This document shows positions 6,406 through 7,536 of a stretch of 7,536 nucleotides of DNA, in pieces. Location: positions 1 to 7,536 of the forward strand of contig JBKJLF010000254.1 of assembly GCA_046597185.1 (NCBI GenBank), given 5' to 3'. The stretch comes from CAMBDR01 sp046597185 (lineage in GTDB: Bacteria > Pseudomonadota > Gammaproteobacteria > Burkholderiales > Burkholderiaceae_D). Below the pieces are notes generated by a model, which had not been told where the DNA came from, did no database searches, and saw nothing but the letters and a program-made list of their open reading frames with translations. How positions within the stretch are numbered: the first letter of the stretch is position 1; each line of letters starts with the position of its first letter. Both the position numbers and the translations under genes were made by a program.

Positions 6406-6725
6406 ATTCAGAGGAGGGGGAGGATGAGAAAGGAGATTCTGTTTTTAAGAGCAAGCATTACTTTGATCTAGGTGCCGCTGTTCAAGATCTGAAAACCGAA
6501 TTTCAATTTGGGGGCGTTGCAGATAAAGCAACATCAACTGCAAAGCTATTTGGCAAGTCTGTGTTTAATCTGGGACTGCTTGCCGGAAAGGTTACTGTTG
6601 AGGCTGCAAAAAACCTTCCACAAATTGCAGCAAAAATAGCCGAAGAACAACTGCGGGGCAATAAAAATATGTCCAATGAACAGCGCAGCAAACTTGAAGA
6701 TATTATTGAGAGAGGTAAAAAATAG
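6402..6725 (+). CDS. 107-aa helical protein of unknown function
   Basis: 107 aa. The ATG overlaps the previous stop (ATGA), so translation is likely coupled; the purine-rich stretch just inside the gene (GAGGAGGGGGAGG, 6411-6423) is too late to serve it. Seen: a very acidic N-terminus (MNSEEGEDEKGD), a charged middle, then a long amphipathic helical part (residues about 40-82: STAKLFGKSVFNLGLLAGKV and NLPQIAAKIAEEQL) and a polar end MSNEQRSKLEDIIERGKK. The hydrophobic face 'FGKSVFNLGLLAGKVTVEA' is amphipathic rather than a clear membrane span. The 'MSNEQRSKLEDIIERGK' ending, with a helical 'G-K-S-V-F-N' motif, recurs in small accessory proteins I cannot name. Together with the 56-aa protein it looks like a fixed pair. 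No catalytic residues are evident. Confidence 0.65.
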   Translation: MNSEEGEDEKGDSVFKSKHYFDLGAAVQDLKTEFQFGGVADKATSTAKLFGKSVFNLGLLAGKVTVEAAKNLPQIAAKIAEEQLRGNKNMSNEQRSKLEDIIERGKK

Positions 6726-6815
6726 TTCAAACAGTTTGTTATTTAAAGAAATCTGGGGGCGGAGGAAAGTTGGAAGCGCCACAAATACTGGTGAGTGCAT
6801 CAGGGTTAGTGACGC

Positions 6816-6841
6816 ACTGGCTGCCGTTGGGCAGCCCCAGT
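6816..6841 (+). repeat. Hairpin 1, ACTGGCTGCC / GGCAG-CC-CCAGT
   Basis: ACTGGCTGCC (6816-6825) pairs with GGCAG (6830-6834) and CCAGT (6837-6841) around a GTTG loop, giving ten pairs with a two-base bulge. An alternative stem, AGTGC (6794-6798) with GCACT (6814-6818), competes for the same bases. No T run follows, so it is not a simple terminator. Confidence 0.5.
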
Positions 6842-6892
6842 GTGCAAACTAATACCGCCCCTCACACACAATGCGGTGTTGCACTTGATTTT
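6842..6892 (+). terminator. Composite hairpin with T run, possible terminator of accessory cassette
   Basis: GTGCAA (6842-6847) is the exact inverse of TTGCAC (6879-6884), and inside it ACCGC (6854-6858) pairs with GCGGT (6873-6877), leaving a 14-base loop. TTGATTTTT follows directly. The interrupted stem is unlike a compact rho-independent terminator, so confidence is modest. It directly abuts hairpin 1. Confidence 0.35.
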
Positions 6893-6930
6893 TGAGACTG
6901 CCCCCTTTTTGAGCTTTGAAACTGCTTTTT
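6890..6930 (+). repeat. Tandem TTTGARACTGC repeat
   Basis: TTTTGAGACTGCCCCCTTTT begins at 6890 and TTTGAAACTGCTTTTTT at 6915, about 24 bases apart. The two units share TTTGARACTGC followed by a pyrimidine tract. They lie between the hairpins and the promoter box of the acetyltransferase gene. Confidence 0.5.
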
Positions 6931-6936
6931 TATAAA
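6909..6936 (+). promoter_or_regulatory. Putative sigma70 promoter for the acetyltransferase gene
   Basis: TTGAGC (6909-6914, four of six matches to TTGACA) and TATAAA (6931-6936, five of six to TATAAT) are 16 bases apart. A transcript would begin near 6943, just ahead of the ribosome binding site at 6953. This would make the acetyltransferase gene independent of the cassette. Confidence 0.35.
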
Positions 6937-6952
6937 AAAACATGAAATATTT

Positions 6953-6961
6953 GGGAGGAAA
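6953..6961 (+). promoter_or_regulatory. Strong ribosome binding site supporting a TTG start
   Basis: GGGAGGAAA is an almost perfect Shine-Dalgarno sequence. GGAGG ends five bases before TTG 6964. The ATG at 6968 is in another frame and stops after four codons, and the first in-frame ATG is codon 40, so TTG is the likely start. Confidence 0.65.
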
Positions 6962-6963
6962 TT

Positions 6964-7530
6964 TTGAATGATAAAGCTTTAGGTGTGCGATCTTTTCACG
7001 AAACCATTTCTCATTATCAACAATTGCGCCGCGCAGCGCACACATTTACGGAAGAGCGCTTTAAAGATTATGCAATCTCTATGCGCGAAATTACTCACGC
7101 GGATGTGGTGGCGGCGGATAATTGGGCCGTTGATTGGGCCGACCCGAAGAAGAAACCTGATTGGCAGTGGGGCGTGTTGTATCAAGGCTATCAATCCAAT
7201 ACGGCGATCAAAAGATTTGATGCGGCCATTACTGTTGGTGGCGTCCTTTGCGCTTTGTGTTATGGCATACCAACACGGGCAAAGTTAACGCTTAAAATAC
7301 ATACTTTAGCGCGAAAACCTAGCAACAATCCGCTGGAGGGCCAGGTTCGGCGTATGATGCTTTTTGCGGCCTTGACCTATGCTAGGTTGCTTGGCTGCAA
7401 AGAAATATGGTTATGCAACCCGATGAATGAAGAACTGGTTGGAGTCTATGAAAGTGGTGGTTATACAGCAAGCCGTAATAGATTTGGCAAAACTACACAC
7501 TTGGTGATGAGGTTGGACTATGAACAATGA
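6964..7530 (+). CDS. Divergent GNAT-like acetyltransferase, phage type
   Basis: 188 aa from TTG 6964, chosen because of GGGAGGAAA upstream. Seen: a helical N-terminus with MREITHADVV (residues 40-49); D-W-Q-W-G-V-L-Y (66-73); a strand pair RFDAAITVGGVLCALCYGIP (84-103); strand KLTLKIHTLA (107-116); NPLEGQVRRMMLFAALTYAR (122-141), the place of the acetyl-CoA-binding loop and helix; strand KEIWLCNPMNE (146-156); and VYESGGY (161-167), like the GNAT motif B 'YExxGF'. The canonical R/Q-x-x-G-x-G/A pyrophosphate loop is not clear, hence divergent. Known for GNATs: transfer of an acyl group from acyl-CoA to an amine, usually of a small molecule or protein. Phages carry similar proteins among their head and tail genes, substrate unknown. 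It may be cotranslated with the next gene (overlap at 7520-7530). An alternative is a non-catalytic GNAT fold. Confidence 0.7.
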   Translation: MNDKALGVRSFHETISHYQQLRRAAHTFTEERFKDYAISMREITHADVVAADNWAVDWADPKKKPDWQWGVLYQGYQSNTAIKRFDAAITVGGVLCALCYGIPTRAKLTLKIHTLARKPSNNPLEGQVRRMMLFAALTYARLLGCKEIWLCNPMNEELVGVYESGGYTASRNRFGKTTHLVMRLDYEQ

Positions 7531-7536
7531 CCAAAT
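7520..7536 (+). CDS. Start of a downstream gene, cut by window edge
   Basis: Two overlapping starts are possible: ATG 7520 (encoding MNNDQ), with GAGG at 7509-7512 seven bases upstream, and ATG 7527 (encoding MTK), which overlaps the acetyltransferase stop as ATGA. Only five or three codons are visible, so no product can be named. The overlap suggests translational coupling and continuation of the phage operon. Confidence 0.35.

Larger units (their letters stand above)
6726..6963 (+). other. Structured non-coding region between cassette and acetyltransferase gene
   Basis: 238 bases. From left to right it holds GGAGGAAAG in front of a TTG (6761-6772) that opens a 41-codon frame ending at 6895; a bulged hairpin (6816-6841); a second, composite hairpin (6842-6884) followed by TTGATTTTT; two TTTGARACTGC repeats (about 6891-6930); and a plausible sigma70 promoter (6909-6936). 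The 41-codon frame encodes EAPQILVSASGLVTHWLPLG and onward, with no recognisable domain. The layout fits operon end, terminator and new promoter, or a dispersed repeat element. Confidence 0.5.

Noticed and set aside
6402..6430. ATG 6424 behind GAGGAGGGGGAGG as a start
   Set aside because: This ATG is in another frame and stops after 15 codons, although the purine tract looks like a strong ribosome binding site.
6806..7045. 79-codon minus-strand frame across the structured intergenic region
   Set aside because: It runs antisense into the acetyltransferase gene and has no ribosome binding site. I considered an insertion-sequence end or transposase fragment and saw no transposase motif.
1..7536. 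CRISPR array, tRNA or rRNA gene
   Set aside because: I found no regularly spaced repeat-spacer pattern, no tRNA-like cloverleaf and no rRNA-like segment on either strand by eye.

Overview
The window reads as part of the virion-structure (head) module of a tailed bacteriophage or prophage, interrupted by a small AT-richer cassette of unrecognised genes. The P22-type portal, scaffold-like protein and N4-gp56-type (DUF4043) major capsid protein together suggest a short-tailed (podovirus-like) phage. AGGA-type ribosome binding sites and GC-rich head genes (one sampled 60-base line of the capsid gene has 36 G/C) fit a proteobacterial host, but nothing here fixes the genus or says whether the phage is free or integrated. 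All supported genes lie on the + strand.

Layout. 3-2078: portal protein, cut at its N-terminus by the window edge. 2145-3206: scaffold-like acidic coiled-coil protein. 3218-4492: major capsid protein. 4552-4959 and 4960-5373: two small proteins typical of the position just after the capsid gene, perhaps a decoration protein and a small structural or completion protein. From 5374 to 6963 base composition and style change: a 162-aa protein with one N-terminal membrane segment (5573-6061), a likely 49-aa membrane peptide with a TTG start (6093-6242), a 56-aa protein (6235-6405) and a 107-aa protein (6402-6725). The last three overlap end to start (8-nt and 4-nt overlaps), so they look like a translationally coupled operon. 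A structured non-coding stretch (6726-6963) follows, with two hairpins, a terminator-like T run and a plausible promoter. Then comes a GNAT-like acetyltransferase gene (6964-7530) with a TTG start behind a strong ribosome binding site, and the first bases of another gene at the right edge.

How the genes work together. The portal forms the dodecameric DNA gate and nucleates the procapsid, the scaffold directs capsid assembly, and the small downstream proteins probably stabilise or complete the head. The 5573-6725 cassette is best explained as a moron (accessory genes inserted between phage morphogenesis genes). It has two predicted membrane proteins and two small soluble proteins, with no enzyme motif I can recognise. 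Superinfection exclusion, anti-phage defence or host modification are possible roles, but only by inference from position. The cassette and the structured DNA around it are the parts most worth a second look.
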